A stretch of DNA of 5,480 bases from Acidimicrobiaceae bacterium. GTDB taxonomy: Bacteria > Actinomycetota > Acidimicrobiia > Acidimicrobiales > Bog-793. Position numbers and translations under genes: made by a program. The DNA is taken from the NCBI GenBank assembly GCA_027306715.1, contig DAHUZG010000249.1, positions 1 through 5,480 of the forward strand, written 5' to 3'. Positions 1 to 5,228 of this stretch are shown in pieces. Under the pieces are notes generated by a model, which was not told the origin of the DNA, searched no databases, and was given only the letters and a program-made list of their open reading frames with translations. The stretch's first letter is position 1; the number at the start of each line of letters is the position of its first letter.

Positions 1-675
1 CGGCGGCTCGGTGCCCGCCGCGCCCGGCGACGCCTCGTCACCCTCGGTGGCGTCTGTCTGGCAGGCATCGCCGTCGTCCTGGTCCTCTCCCTTGCCGGGG
101 TCCGCCTGCCCGGCGAGACCGCCACCGGGACGGTCAGCGAGCCGCAACAGGTCAAGATCGCCCAGGAGCTCGACGGCGCCGCCCTGCTCGGTAGCTCGGG
201 CCAGCTCGCCATCGCCGTGGAGCTCTACCAGCGCGTCCTCGCCGTCGAGCCCAGCCAGCCTCAGGCACTCGCCGGCCTCGGCTGGCTCGAGCGCCTTGCC
301 GGGCGCGATCGCCACGACCAACGGCTCGTGGCGGCGGGCGACGCCGACATCGCCAGGGCGGTTGCCGTCGACCCGACCTCTGCCGCCGCCCGCGCCTACG
401 ACGGCATCGCCTTGATGCAGGACCGTCACGACATCCCGGGCGGGCTCGCCGAGCTACGCGCCTTCCTCGGCGACCGTCCTCCCCAGAGCGTGCTCGACGC
501 CCTCGGTGCATCGCTGGCGACGACCTTCCTCGACGCCCACGCGCCGGTGCCTCCGTCGCTCAGGCGGTTCGAGCCCGCAGGCTCCAGCGGGGCAGCCGAG
601 ACCCGCGCCGGGGTCACCGGCTCCAGTGCCGCCGATCCTCGTGGCGCCAGCGGCGCCGTCACGTCCCGGTCCTGA
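1..675 (+). CDS. TPR protein, CcmI/CycH-like C-terminal part (5' end outside window)
   Basis: The frame is open from the first base to a TGA at 673-675, so the start lies upstream and 224 residues are visible. An Arg-rich stretch (residues 1-11) is followed by one hydrophobic, membrane-spanning segment (about 12-34), then a soluble part. Residues 57-100 look like a TPR unit (GQLAIAVELYQRVLAVEP followed by QALAGLGWL), and about 110-140 form a second, weaker one. Residues 181-224 are a low-complexity Pro/Ala/Ser/Gly tail. An Arg-rich cytoplasmic end, one membrane helix, an RLPGET-type linker and TPRs resemble the second half of CcmI/CycH proteins, which hold apocytochrome c for haem attachment outside the membrane. 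I recognise the architecture but cannot see the ccm genes that would confirm it. It could instead be an unrelated membrane-anchored TPR scaffold. It converges on marR with a 6-base gap, so the two are not co-transcribed. Confidence 0.65.
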   Translation, partial: RRLGARRARRRLVTLGGVCLAGIAVVLVLSLAGVRLPGETATGTVSEPQQVKIAQELDGAALLGSSGQLAIAVELYQRVLAVEPSQPQALAGLGWLERLAGRDRHDQRLVAAGDADIARAVAVDPTSAAARAYDGIALMQDRHDIPGGLAELRAFLGDRPPQSVLDALGASLATTFLDAHAPVPPSLRRFEPAGSSGAAETRAGVTGSSAADPRGASGAVTSRS

Positions 676-686
676 CTCGGATCAGG
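671..686. terminator. small hairpin between convergent genes
   Basis: CCTGA (671-675) pairs perfectly with TCAGG (682-686) around a 6-base loop. Both stop codons sit in the arms: TGA of the TPR gene at 673-675, and TGA of marR, read as TCA at 682-684. No T-tract follows on either strand and the stem is only 5 bp, so bidirectional termination here is a guess. Confidence 0.25.
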
Positions 687-1278
687 GGCCGGCGACCGAC
701 TCCGCCGCCTTCGCCGGGCCGGGTTCCCTCGGCGACCCCGCTGGCTCCGCCGGCTCCGCCGCGCCGCCGGCGGCCGCTGCTGGCCCTTCGAGGTGCAGCA
801 GCAGCGACTTCAGGTCCTCGGCGATCCGTCGCCGTGCCGCAGCGTCGAGGGAGGCGAAAAGTCGCTGCTCGGCAACCGTCTTGATGGCGACGAGCTGGTC
901 GGCGTGGCGCTCGCCCTCCTCCGTGAGGGTCACGATGATCTGGCGTCGGTCGGAAGGATCGACCTCGCGCCGCACCCAGCCGCGCTCCTCGAGTCGGGCG
1001 ACGCGGTTCGTGATCGCCCCCGAGGTCACCTGTGCTTGACGCAGCAAGGCACCGGCGCCGCGGCAGTGGCCAGGGGCTTGGCGCAGGCTGAGCAGCATCT
1101 CCATCTCCCAGACCTCGGTGTCGTGGACTGCCAGCTCGCGGCGGAGCTCTCGCTCGAGGTGGTGGGCGACGCGACGGAGGCGCAGCGCGAGGAGCTTGGT
1201 AGCCATATCGAGCTCGGAGAGCTCGGCGCCCCAGGCGTCGACCATCACCTCCGCCAGGTCGCGACCGCCATCTGTCAT
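682..1278 (-). CDS. MarR-family transcriptional repressor
   Basis: This 198-residue protein is a winged-helix dimer-type repressor. Residues 27-66 form the N-terminal dimerisation helices. Residues 76-99 hold the helix-turn-helix, with recognition helix VTSGAITNRVARLEERG. Residues 101-120 form the wing, including the family signature DPSDRRQIIVTLTEEG. Residues 122-165 form the C-terminal dimerisation helix. Residues 166-198 are an Ala/Pro/Glu tail beyond the usual MarR length of about 140-165 residues. ATG 1278 is chosen because a good -10 hexamer (TAGAAT) lies 8 bases upstream, giving a nearly leaderless mRNA. The gene is divergent from a DHA2 exporter, and a long inverted repeat lies between them, overlapping its own promoter. 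The classic arrangement is a repressor of itself and of the pump, released by a small-molecule ligand. The family is certain; the ligand cannot be read from sequence. Confidence 0.93.
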   Translation of the reverse strand: MTDGGRDLAEVMVDAWGAELSELDMATKLLALRLRRVAHHLERELRRELAVHDTEVWEMEMLLSLRQAPGHCRGAGALLRQAQVTSGAITNRVARLEERGWVRREVDPSDRRQIIVTLTEEGERHADQLVAIKTVAEQRLFASLDAAARRRIAEDLKSLLLHLEGPAAAAGGAAEPAEPAGSPREPGPAKAAESVAGP

Positions 1279-1286
1279 CGAGCCGT

Positions 1287-1292
1287 ATTCTA
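1287..1292 (-). promoter_or_regulatory. -10 element of marR promoter, near-leaderless
   Basis: On the minus strand this reads TAGAAT, matching five of six bases of TATAAT. Eight bases separate it from the marR ATG at 1278, so transcription should begin at about 1279-1281 with a leader of 0-3 bases. No clear TTGACA-like -35 exists at 16-18 bases; that region lies in the left arm of the putative operator, so a bound repressor would occlude it. Confidence 0.5.
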
Positions 1293-1302
1293 GCGAACAG
1301 TC

Positions 1303-1340
1303 AGGTACTCACCATTGAATTGACGAATGTTGAAGTACCT
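1303..1340. promoter_or_regulatory. long imperfect inverted repeat, probable MarR operator
   Basis: The left arm at 1303-1316 (AGGTACTCACCATT) has reverse complement AATGGTGAGTACCT. The right arm at 1326-1340 is AATGTTGAAGTACCT. These match at 13 of 14 positions once a single extra A is allowed in the right arm. The spacer is 9 bases (1317-1325). The outermost 7 bases, AGGTACT and AGTACCT, pair perfectly. Dyad symmetry between a marR gene and its divergent exporter is the usual MarR operator layout, and the left arm covers the -35 region of marR. The span of 38 bp exceeds a single MarR footprint, so it may bind two dimers. If transcribed, it could also fold as a hairpin. Confidence 0.65.
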
Positions 1341-1411
1341 AGTGGCGGTGCGGCAGGGCGCTGCGGCGCGCCGCCGCCTCGGTGGGCGAAGGTCAGCGGT
1401 GGGATCGGGGT

Positions 1412-1418
1412 GGAGGAG
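1412..1418 (+). promoter_or_regulatory. ribosome binding site deciding the MFS start
   Basis: GGAGGAG lies 10 bases before GTG 1429, with a second partial site (GAGG at 1420-1423) 5 bases before it. The other candidate start, ATG 1327, has no purine-rich sequence ahead of it and falls inside the right arm of the operator. This favours GTG 1429. Confidence 0.5.
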
Positions 1419-1428
1419 CGAGGTAGCG

Positions 1429-2943
1429 GTGGGCGGAGCGGGCGAGTCGACTGGCCGGCACGGGCTACGCAACGCCAGCTGGGCGGTGCTCGTGATCTGC
1501 TGCACAGCGCAGTTCATGGTCGTGCTCGATGTCAGCATCGTCAACGTCGCGCTTCCGGCGATGCGGCGCGATCTCGGACTGAGCGTCTCGGGTCAGCAGT
1601 GGGTGATCAACGCCTACACCCTCACCTTCGCCGGCCTGCTCATGCTCGCCGGGCGAGCCGCTGACCTTTTCGGGCGCCGGGTGGTCTTCGTCACCGGGCT
1701 CAGCATCTTCACCTCCTGCAGCCTTGCCGGCGGTCTTGCCCAGAGCGGGGGGTGGCTGATCGCCGCCCGCGCCGCCCAGGGCGTCGGCGCGGCCATCCTC
1801 GCTCCTGCGACGCTGAGCCTGATCACGACGACCTTCCGCCAGCCCGACGAGCGGCGGCGGGCGTTCGGAGCGTGGTCGGCGACGGCGTCGAGCGGAGGTG
1901 CCATCGGTGGGGTCGCCGGCGGCTTGCTCACCGAGTACCTCGGCTGGCGCTGGGTGCTGATCGTCAACGTCCCGATCGGCATCGCCCTTCTCGTCCTCGC
2001 CGTGCTCGTGCTCAGCGAGTCGCGCAGCCCCGGCGCCACGCCGCAACTCGACGTGGCCGGAGCGCTCAGCATCACCGCCGGCCTGACCGCTGTCGTCTAC
2101 GCCGTCGTCAACACCGACACTCGCCCCTGGGGATCCCCCGAGACGATCGTGCCTCTCGCCATCGGCGTCGCTCTCCTCGCCACTTTCCTCGTCATCGAGG
2201 CGCGGGTGGCTCGGGCCCCGCTCGTCCCGCTCGCTGTGTTCAAGCTGCGCTCCTTGCGCACCGCCAACCTCGTGGCGATGACGGTCGGAGCTGGGTTGTT
2301 CGCTGTCTTCTTCTTCACCTCGCTCTACCTTCAGGAGGTCAACGGATACTCGCCACTGAGGGCGGGGATGGCGTTCCTGCCGGCGGGAATCGGCTCGTTC
2401 ATCGGCTCGCTGACCGGCGTTCGCCTCGTCGTCCGCCTCGGCGCCCGGCGCCTGCTCGTCCTCGGCCCGGTCGTCGCCGCCGGGGCGATGGCGTGGATGT
2501 CCCAGGCCGGTGTCGGCTCGGCCTACTGGACGGCAATCTTCGGACCGATCCTGCTGGTCGGCCTCGGCCTCGGGTGGTGCTTCCTCCCCATGACCCAGGC
2601 GGCCACCGCCGGGCTGCCACACAGCCAAGCCGGGCTCTCCTCTGGGCTGATCAACACGACCCGCCAGATCGGCGGTGCGGTCGGCCTGGCGGCGATGGCG
2701 ACTGTCGCCGCCTCGACGACCCGCGCCGCGGCCCGTAGCGGGCGCCTCGTCGCGCTGAGCGCCGGCTACGACCGCGCCTTCACCATCTGCGCCGTCATCA
2801 TCGCCGTGGCGGCGGTGCTGGCGCTGATGCTGCCCGGGCGCCCGACGCCGGCGCCGGAGCTGGGGGATGGCGCCCCGGCGGCAGCGGCGGCTCCCTCGAC
2901 CAGGCCCTCGAAGAAGTCGCTGCCGGAGCTCCGGCGCCGATGA
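1429..2943 (+). CDS. MFS drug exporter, DHA2 (EmrB/QacA) family, 14 membrane helices
   Basis: From GTG 1429 this is a 504-residue inner-membrane, proton-driven antiporter. Family marks, in order: motif D1 LDVSIVNVALP (33-43) in helix 1; motif A GRAADLFGRR (75-84) in the helix 2-3 loop; a motif B-like RAAQGVGAA (114-122), whose Arg is linked to proton coupling; an antiporter motif C-like GAIGGVAGG (157-165) at helix 5, with Gly in place of the usual Pro; and WRWVLIVNVPIG (173-184), typical of DHA2. Hydrophobic segments continue to about residue 485, followed by a polar Ala/Pro tail ending LPELRRR. The length fits 14-helix DHA2 proteins. ATG 1327 would add 34 Arg/Gly-rich residues but lacks an RBS and overlaps the operator. 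The gene is divergent from marR and is probably repressed by it. Substrates cannot be inferred; QacA, EmrB and antibiotic self-resistance pumps share these motifs. Confidence 0.92.
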   Translation: MGGAGESTGRHGLRNASWAVLVICCTAQFMVVLDVSIVNVALPAMRRDLGLSVSGQQWVINAYTLTFAGLLMLAGRAADLFGRRVVFVTGLSIFTSCSLAGGLAQSGGWLIAARAAQGVGAAILAPATLSLITTTFRQPDERRRAFGAWSATASSGGAIGGVAGGLLTEYLGWRWVLIVNVPIGIALLVLAVLVLSESRSPGATPQLDVAGALSITAGLTAVVYAVVNTDTRPWGSPETIVPLAIGVALLATFLVIEARVARAPLVPLAVFKLRSLRTANLVAMTVGAGLFAVFFFTSLYLQEVNGYSPLRAGMAFLPAGIGSFIGSLTGVRLVVRLGARRLLVLGPVVAAGAMAWMSQAGVGSAYWTAIFGPILLVGLGLGWCFLPMTQAATAGLPHSQAGLSSGLINTTRQIGGAVGLAAMATVAASTTRAAARSGRLVALSAGYDRAFTICAVIIAVAAVLALMLPGRPTPAPELGDGAPAAAAAPSTRPSKKSLPELRRR

Positions 2944-2951
2944 CAGCACCG

Positions 2952-2972
2952 GCCGCCACCGCTGCTGGCGGC
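2952..2972 (+). terminator. hairpin 8 bases after the MFS stop
   Basis: GCCGCCA (2952-2958) pairs perfectly with TGGCGGC (2966-2972) around a 7-base loop, just after the exporter's TGA. A second, smaller hairpin follows: GGGCC at 2980-2984 with GGCCC at 2988-2992. Neither has a T-tract, as is common in high-GC actinobacteria, so efficiency is uncertain. Confidence 0.45.
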
Positions 2973-3067
2973 AACCTCGGGGCCTGAGGCCCGGCGCAGG
3001 TCCCGCGGCAAGGCCTGGCCGTCCGGCGTGGGCGGGGTCGCGAGGGGCGAGGGCGCCAGGTCCAGCC

Positions 3068-3106
3068 CGCGCGCGAGCGCGCGACGGGCGCGCGACGGGC
3101 GCGCGG
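3068..3106. repeat. alternating CG tract with 11-base tandem repeat
   Basis: The unit GCGCGCGACGG occurs at 3077-3087 and 3088-3098, with an incomplete third copy at 3099-3106. The tract begins with a near-perfect dyad: CGCGCGC (3068-3074) and GCGCGCG (3077-3083). It lies in the non-coding gap between the convergent exporter and SufR-like genes. Almost every step is CpG or GpC, so it could form a cruciform or left-handed DNA when supercoiled, or act as an RNA hairpin ending the regulator transcript. The repeat itself is plain; its role is not known. Confidence 0.7.
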
Positions 3107-3108
3107 CC

Positions 3109-3978
3109 TCAGCCGGCGACGCTGACGCAGCTGGCGTCGCCGAGGGCGCGCGAGGACATCGTCACCGGGACGCTGTCGCGGCAGAGACCCGCCAGCAGCC
3201 CTTGCACTATCCCTCGGTCGACCGCACAGAGCACCGGGTGCTGAGTGGCGAGCTCGCCGAAGGGGCACAGATCTCGCACGATCGCCGTCGTCGAGCCTTC
3301 CGCCTCGGCGCGGGCGGCGAAGCCGTGGGCGGTCAAGGCATCGGCCACTGCCGACATCGCCGTGCGCCGTGAGCGTTGGGAGTCGCCGGGGGCCATCTGC
3401 GCCGCCAGGCTCCGGCCGTACTCGGCGCCGACCTCTTCGGCGAGCTGTTCGGCGACCGCAGCCGGCAGCAGCGCGAGGGCGCGCGTGAGCAAGGTCGTGA
3501 GCAGCTCGTCCGGCCGCGGCGGGGGCACGGGCAGACCGGTCTGACGCCCGGAGCGGCGATAGCGCTTCGACGGGCGCCCCGCGCCGCCGGCTGCGTGGTC
3601 GAGGCCCACCTCGAGATAGCCGCCGGCTGCGAGCTTGTCGAGATGGTGGCGAGCGACGTTGGGATGCAGGTCGAAGCGGCGGGCGACCTCCCCGGCGGTG
3701 ACCCCGCCCGCTTCGCGGGCGAACAGGTAGATTCGCCGCCTCGTGCTGTCACCGAAAGCGGCGGTGACTGCGGTCACGAGCGACGAGAAGTCCTCGTCCT
3801 CGGCAGCGCTCGGGCGCTCCTCGGCGGCGTCCCGAGGCGCAGCAGCGGAGCGTGCCCCGGAATCGGCAGTGACCGGCCTGGCGGCGCCGGCCGGGGGCAG
3901 CGTCTCTCCGGTCGGGTCAAGCGGCAACCCGGCGCGACGCTGGTCGTCGCGACCTTTGGGAAAGCTCGCCCCCGGCAC
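3109..3978 (-). CDS. SufR-like winged-helix regulator with Fe-S cysteine motif
   Basis: From GTG 3978 the protein has 289 residues. Residues 1-67 are a Pro/Ala/Gly/Glu-rich, probably disordered extension. Residues 68-141 form an ArsR/DeoR-type winged helix: TRRRIYLFAREAGGVTAGEV, recognition helix HPNVARHHLDKLAAGGYL (about 105-122), and wing GRPSKRYR (134-141). The C-terminal domain carries four cysteines at 238, 251, 266 and 284, spaced C-x12-C-x14-C-x17-C, in the contexts CPFG, HPVLCAVDRG and GDASC. This pattern is typical of SufR, a repressor that senses Fe-S status through a bound cluster. GTG 3978 is chosen because a TAnnnT -10 ends 6 bases before it and the start lies in a GTCACGTG box mirrored at the mrp start. 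GTG 3777 is an alternative, giving 222 residues without the extension. No suf genes are visible; it faces mrp, an Fe-S carrier, so it probably controls mrp and itself. Family confidence is high; cluster binding is inferred. Confidence 0.85.
   Translation of the reverse strand: MPGASFPKGRDDQRRAGLPLDPTGETLPPAGAARPVTADSGARSAAAPRDAAEERPSAAEDEDFSSLVTAVTAAFGDSTRRRIYLFAREAGGVTAGEVARRFDLHPNVARHHLDKLAAGGYLEVGLDHAAGGAGRPSKRYRRSGRQTGLPVPPPRPDELLTTLLTRALALLPAAVAEQLAEEVGAEYGRSLAAQMAPGDSQRSRRTAMSAVADALTAHGFAARAEAEGSTTAIVRDLCPFGELATQHPVLCAVDRGIVQGLLAGLCRDSVPVTMSSRALGDASCVSVAG
3114..3142. terminator. 9-bp hairpin at the 3' end of the SufR-like gene
   Basis: CGGCGACGC (3114-3122) pairs perfectly with GCGTCGCCG (3134-3142) around an 11-base loop. 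It spans the last codons of the regulator gene and lies 170 bases past the exporter stop. It may help end convergent transcripts from either side. There is no T-tract, and being coding sequence it may simply reflect codon choice (residues GDASC...SVAG). Confidence 0.3.
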
Positions 3979-3984
3979 GTGACT

Positions 3985-3990
3985 AGCGTA
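3985..3990 (-). promoter_or_regulatory. -10 element giving a leaderless SufR-like mRNA
   Basis: On the minus strand this reads TACGCT (TAnnnT). Exactly six bases separate it from GTG 3978, placing the transcription start on the start codon. On the plus strand the overlapping TAGCGT (3984-3989) could serve as a -10 for mrp, giving a leader of about 35 bases that includes the inner hairpin. A shared, symmetric -10 would make this a bidirectional promoter. There is no convincing -35 on either side. Confidence 0.35.
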
Positions 3991-3995
3991 CCTGG

Positions 3996-4015
3996 GGGAC
4001 GTCACCCGACGTCCC
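3996..4015. promoter_or_regulatory. perfect 20-bp dyad, two GACGTC sites one helical turn apart
   Basis: GGGACGTC and GACGTCCC flank ACCC. GACGTC, itself a palindrome, appears at 3998-4003 and 4008-4013, exactly 10 bases apart and so on the same DNA face. This is the best candidate for the dimer-binding core of the operator. If mrp is transcribed from about 3996, the same bases would form an 8-bp stem with a 4-base loop in its leader, 16 bases before the start. Confidence 0.55.
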
Positions 4016-4021
4016 GGGATC

Positions 4022-4027
4022 AGGTGG
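4022..4027 (+). promoter_or_regulatory. ribosome binding site of mrp
   Basis: AGGTGG lies 4 bases before GTG 4032, a workable though short spacing. It supports this start, which also leaves the whole N-terminal DUF59 domain intact. The site overlaps the CAGGT arm of the control region. Confidence 0.5.
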
Positions 4028-4031
4028 TCAC

Positions 4032-5228
4032 GTGCTGCGACGCTCGAAGTCGACCCCGCCGGCCGGCGAGGAGCTCTCGGCAGCGATCGCCGCCGTCGCC
4101 GACCCGGCGCTGTTCGCTCCGCTCGGCGCCCTCGGGACCGTTCGAGGCGTCGAGCGTCTCGGCACCGGGCGGGTGCGCGTCCGGATGGCAGTACCGGCCG
4201 CCGGCCATCCGGCGCTCGACGAGCTCGAGCGTCGACTCGGCGCCGCCCTGGCAACGGCGGCGGCCGCTCTCGGGGTGCCGGCGGGGACGGTCGAGCTCGT
4301 CACCGAGCCGCTCGGCGAGGACGGTGAGCTGGAGCTCGCCAGCCGCCTGCGCCGCCTTAGCGGCTCTCTGGGCGCAGCCGGTGCCGCAGCCGGTGCCGGC
4401 CCCTCGGGGCCGCCGGGCGCACCGTCGCCGAACCCGTTCGCCGCCCGCGACTCGCGCACCCGGGTGCTCGCTGTCGCCTCGGGCAAGGGAGGTGTGGGCA
4501 AGTCGACGGTGACGGTCAACCTTGCTGTCGCGCTCGCCCGGGGCGGCCACACCGTCGGCCTTCTCGACGCCGACATCTACGGCTTCTCGGTGCCGCGGAT
4601 GCTCGGTGTCGACCACCCGCCGCTGACGATTGGCAAGCTGATCGTGCCGCCGGTCACCCACGGTGTGCGCGTGGTCTCGATGGGGTTCTTCACCGATGAG
4701 GAGCAGGCGGTCGCCTGGCGGGGTCCGATGCTGCACCGCGCCCTCGAGCAGTTCCTCGTCGACGTCCATTGGGGATCGCCCGATTTCCTCGTCGTCGACA
4801 TGCCGCCAGGTACCGGTGACGTGCCGTTGTCGGTGGCGCAGCACCTGCCGCGCGCCGAGCTGGTCGTCGTCACCACACCTCAGGCGGCGGCCGGTCGCGT
4901 AGCCCAACGAGCCGGCTCGCTCGCCCGCCAGCTGCGGCTGCCGGTGCGCGGCGTTGTCGAGAACATGTCCTACTTCGAGGCGCCGGACGGGACGCGCCAT
5001 GAGATCTTCGGAGCCGGCGGCGGCGCCGCGCTCGCCGAGGTGCTCGCGGTGCCGCTGCTCGCTCAGATTCCGCTCGTGCCGGCGGTGCGTGAGGGAGCCG
5101 ACGACGGCCGGCCGGCTGCCGTCGTCGACCCGAAGGGGGTCGTCGCCCGTGCCTTCGACGAGCTTGCCGCCCGCCTCGTCGAGATGGGGCCGGCGCGTGT
5201 CTACCGCAGCGAGCTCAGCGTCTCCTGA
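4032..5228 (+). CDS. mrp: Mrp/ApbC-type P-loop ATPase, iron-sulfur cluster carrier
   Basis: This 398-residue cytoplasmic protein has the two-domain Mrp layout. Residues 12-100 form a divergent DUF59 (MIP18-like) domain with DPAL at 24-27 where DPEL is usual. Residues 111-137 are an Ala/Gly/Pro linker. Residues 144-385 form the ParA/MinD-type ATPase: deviant Walker A GKGGVGKS (151-158, Lys152 and Lys157), LLDADIYG (177-184), the WRGPM loop (229-233), Walker B FLVVDMPPGTGD (252-263), TTPQ (281-284) and VENMS (309-313). Family members bind a 4Fe-4S cluster at a dimer interface and pass it to client enzymes under ATP control. Most do so through a CxxC just after ENMS. Here that place reads YFEAPDGTRHEIFG, and the protein contains no cysteine at all. 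Mycobacterial Mrp proteins, as I recall them, also show a PDG-type sequence there. The gene is divergent from the SufR-like gene, 53 bases between start codons. The family is certain; direct cluster carriage is doubtful. Confidence 0.94.
   Translation: MLRRSKSTPPAGEELSAAIAAVADPALFAPLGALGTVRGVERLGTGRVRVRMAVPAAGHPALDELERRLGAALATAAAALGVPAGTVELVTEPLGEDGELELASRLRRLSGSLGAAGAAAGAGPSGPPGAPSPNPFAARDSRTRVLAVASGKGGVGKSTVTVNLAVALARGGHTVGLLDADIYGFSVPRMLGVDHPPLTIGKLIVPPVTHGVRVVSMGFFTDEEQAVAWRGPMLHRALEQFLVDVHWGSPDFLVVDMPPGTGDVPLSVAQHLPRAELVVVTTPQAAAGRVAQRAGSLARQLRLPVRGVVENMSYFEAPDGTRHEIFGAGGGAALAEVLAVPLLAQIPLVPAVREGADDGRPAAVVDPKGVVARAFDELAARLVEMGPARVYRSELSVS

Larger units (their letters stand above)
3976..4034. 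promoter_or_regulatory. divergent control region of three nested inverted repeats
   Basis: Three blocks occur in order on one side and mirrored on the other. CACGTGAC (3976-3983) faces GTCACGTG (4027-4034). ACCTG (3990-3994) faces CAGGT (4021-4025). GGGACGTC (3996-4003) faces GACGTCCC (4008-4015). The outer and inner pairs are perfect 8-mers centred within half a base of each other near 4005. Both start codons lie in the outer pair: GTG of the regulator (3978) and GTG of mrp (4032), each preceded by GTCAC. The region must hold both promoters and probably the operator for autoregulation and control of mrp. It does not match the CAAC-N6-GTTG operator reported for some SufR proteins, so the binding site may be different. 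Confidence 0.6.

Noticed and set aside
506..1039. Plus-strand ORF spanning the TPR 3' end and marR
   Set aside because: Ser/Arg/Pro-rich and out of frame with the TPR gene; the marR signature on the minus strand explains these bases.
1320..1341. Exporter promoter with TTGACG (1320-1325) or TTGAAT (1315-1320) as -35 and TACCTA (1336-1341) as -10
   Set aside because: The spacings (10 and 15 bases) are poor and the -10 is weak. The exporter promoter probably lies here, but I could not place it.
1752..2738. 328-residue plus-strand ORF in another frame of the exporter gene
   Set aside because: Extremely Arg/Pro-rich with no recognisable motif, and wholly contained in the true gene.
1465..2949. 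Long 494-residue minus-strand ORF opposite the exporter
   Set aside because: Its translation is an Arg/Gly/Asp/Glu-rich mix without domains, and it mirrors the exporter gene, whose motifs are unmistakable. It is a high-GC antisense shadow.
3068..3106. CRISPR array or mobile-element end
   Set aside because: The repeats are 11 bases, contiguous and without spacers, and no transposase or target-site duplication is nearby. It is a simple tandem repeat.
3979..4254. Extension of the regulator frame upstream to ATG 4254
   Set aside because: It would overlap mrp by over 220 bases, and the added residues are Arg-rich antisense of the DUF59 domain.
3376..4512. 378-residue plus-strand ORF across the SufR-like gene into mrp
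   Set aside because: It runs antisense to the regulator and then out of frame in mrp, with low-complexity Arg/Ser/Pro sequence and no ribosome site.
4020..5000. 326-residue minus-strand ORF opposite mrp
   Set aside because: Arg/His/Asp/Gly-rich shadow; mrp on the plus strand carries all the ATPase motifs.
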